Made by a program: the position numbers and the translations under genes
Shown: piece by piece, positions 4,980 through 5,412 of the stretch
Layout: every line of letters begins with the position of its first letter
Position numbering within the stretch: position 1 is the stretch's first letter
The notes under the pieces: model-generated
The model's input: only the letters and a program-made list of their open reading frames with translations
What the model was told of the DNA's origin: nothing
Database searches by the model: none
Assembly (NCBI GenBank): GCA_902785445.1
Contig: CACZYN010000129.1
Coordinates: forward strand, 1-5,412
DNA length: 5,412 nucleotides
Reading direction: 5' to 3'
Origin: an uncultured Anaerovibrio sp.
GTDB taxonomy: Bacteria; Bacillota; Negativicutes; Selenomonadales; Selenomonadaceae

Positions 4980-5330
4980 ATGGACAGATTACAACATAAA
5001 CGGGAACAAGAACTAAAGACTGTGACTGAGATGATTGGTATCTATTGCCGGGATTTGCATAAGACAGATGGAGTGAATCTATGCCCTGAATGTCAGGAGC
5101 TGTTGGAATATGTGAATAAGCGGGTCAATACCTGCCCAAGGATGGCGGAAAAGACCTTTTGCAGTGAATGTAAAACTCATTGCTATGCACCAAATCGTCA
5201 GCAGAAGATAAAGCAGATAATGCGCTATAGTGGTCCAAAAATGATTTTCCATTCACCGGTGATGGCCATAAGGCATAAACTGATCCATTGGCTGGGAGAA
5301 TTTCAGAAGAGGGCTTGTAATATTTTCTAA
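4980..5330 (+). CDS. YgbA / nitrous oxide-stimulated promoter family protein
   Basis: The 116-residue product matches the YgbA_NO family (PF11756). The shared pattern is the N-terminal KREQELKTVTEMIGIYCRD, then the LCPECQELLEYVNKRVNTCP segment (34-53), FCSECKTHCYAPNRQQKIKQIMRYSGPKM (60-88) and the C-terminal HSPVMAIRHK (91-100). Six cysteines in the core (35, 38, 52, 61, 64, 68) are arranged CxxC-C-CxxCxxxC and could hold a metal or iron-sulfur cluster; this is inference. In enterobacteria ygbA belongs to the NsrR nitric-oxide response, so a role in nitrosative stress is likely, but the biochemical activity is not clear to me. No membrane segment is seen, so it should be cytoplasmic. The ATG is fixed by AGGAGG (4968-4973) 6 nt upstream. 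The gene stands alone, with a terminator before it and a separate promoter after it. No clear terminator of its own is visible. Confidence 0.92.
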   Translation: MDRLQHKREQELKTVTEMIGIYCRDLHKTDGVNLCPECQELLEYVNKRVNTCPRMAEKTFCSECKTHCYAPNRQQKIKQIMRYSGPKMIFHSPVMAIRHKLIHWLGEFQKRACNIF

Positions 5331-5357
5331 AATATTGTAAATTATCGGATATTTGGG

Positions 5358-5386
5358 TTTACAAACGGCTTGGGCTGTGTTAATAT
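5358..5386 (+). promoter_or_regulatory. Strong promoter directed out of the window
   Basis: TTTACA (5358-5363) and TAATAT (5381-5386) have ideal 17-base spacing, and TGT just before the -10 makes it an extended -10. Transcription would begin near 5393. The visible ATGs at 5398 and 5401 meet a TGA at 5404-5406 at once, so the gene it serves must start beyond 5412. The spacer 5331-5357 shows no convincing terminator for the upstream gene. Confidence 0.6.
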
Positions 5387-5412
5387 GTGTAAGGAATATG
5401 ATGTGATTTTTT

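Noticed and set aside
1..5412. CRISPR array, transposase, or a defence or toxin-antitoxin system.
   Set aside because: No regularly spaced repeats, transposase motifs or terminal inverted repeats were seen, and no gene pair fits a toxin-antitoxin or defence layout.

Overview
The window looks like a stretch of a low-GC, Gram-negative-type Firmicute, most likely a Negativicutes member such as Selenomonadaceae. This is inferred from the style of the PNPase, the strong AGGAGG ribosome binding sites, the AT-rich spacers with intrinsic terminators, and the mix of small families; no 16S or other marker is present. All five complete genes lie on the + strand.

Layout: (1) Positions 1-131 have a composition unlike the rest (about 63% G+C over the first 120 bases, against an AT-rich spacer just after). 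On the minus strand they read as the start of a Bacteroidota SusC/RagA-type TonB-linked outer membrane protein. This is probably a chimeric join at a contig end, not native sequence. (2) A sigma-A type promoter (156-185) and a strong ribosome binding site lead into pnp, a full-length polynucleotide phosphorylase (237-2306). (3) A GU-rich hairpin separates pnp from a 442-residue protein (2382-3710) that joins a YczE-like six-helix membrane domain to a divergent cytidylate-kinase-like domain. A clear terminator follows. (4) A spacer of about 340 bases (3711-4053) holds that terminator, a long perfect-looking 51-nt hairpin of unknown role, a doubtful 55-codon ORF and an extended -10 promoter. (5) A two-gene operon follows: a DUF4234 membrane protein (4054-4470) overlapped by 11 bases by a DUF2752 membrane protein (4460-4807), closed by a textbook 16-bp terminator. 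(6) A monocistronic YgbA/nitrous-oxide-stimulated-promoter family gene (4980-5330) has its own promoter region with small repeats. (7) A near-consensus promoter (5358-5386) fires out of the window toward an unseen gene.

The genes do not form one pathway. pnp is RNA-turnover housekeeping; the membrane/kinase fusion and the DUF4234-DUF2752 pair are membrane proteins of unknown function; the YgbA-like gene suggests exposure to nitric oxide or related nitrogen oxides, which fits a host-associated anaerobe. I found no CRISPR array, tRNA, rRNA, insertion sequence or defence system. The best leads for novelty are the membrane/kinase fusion with its altered kinase motifs and the unexplained hairpin at 3920-3970.
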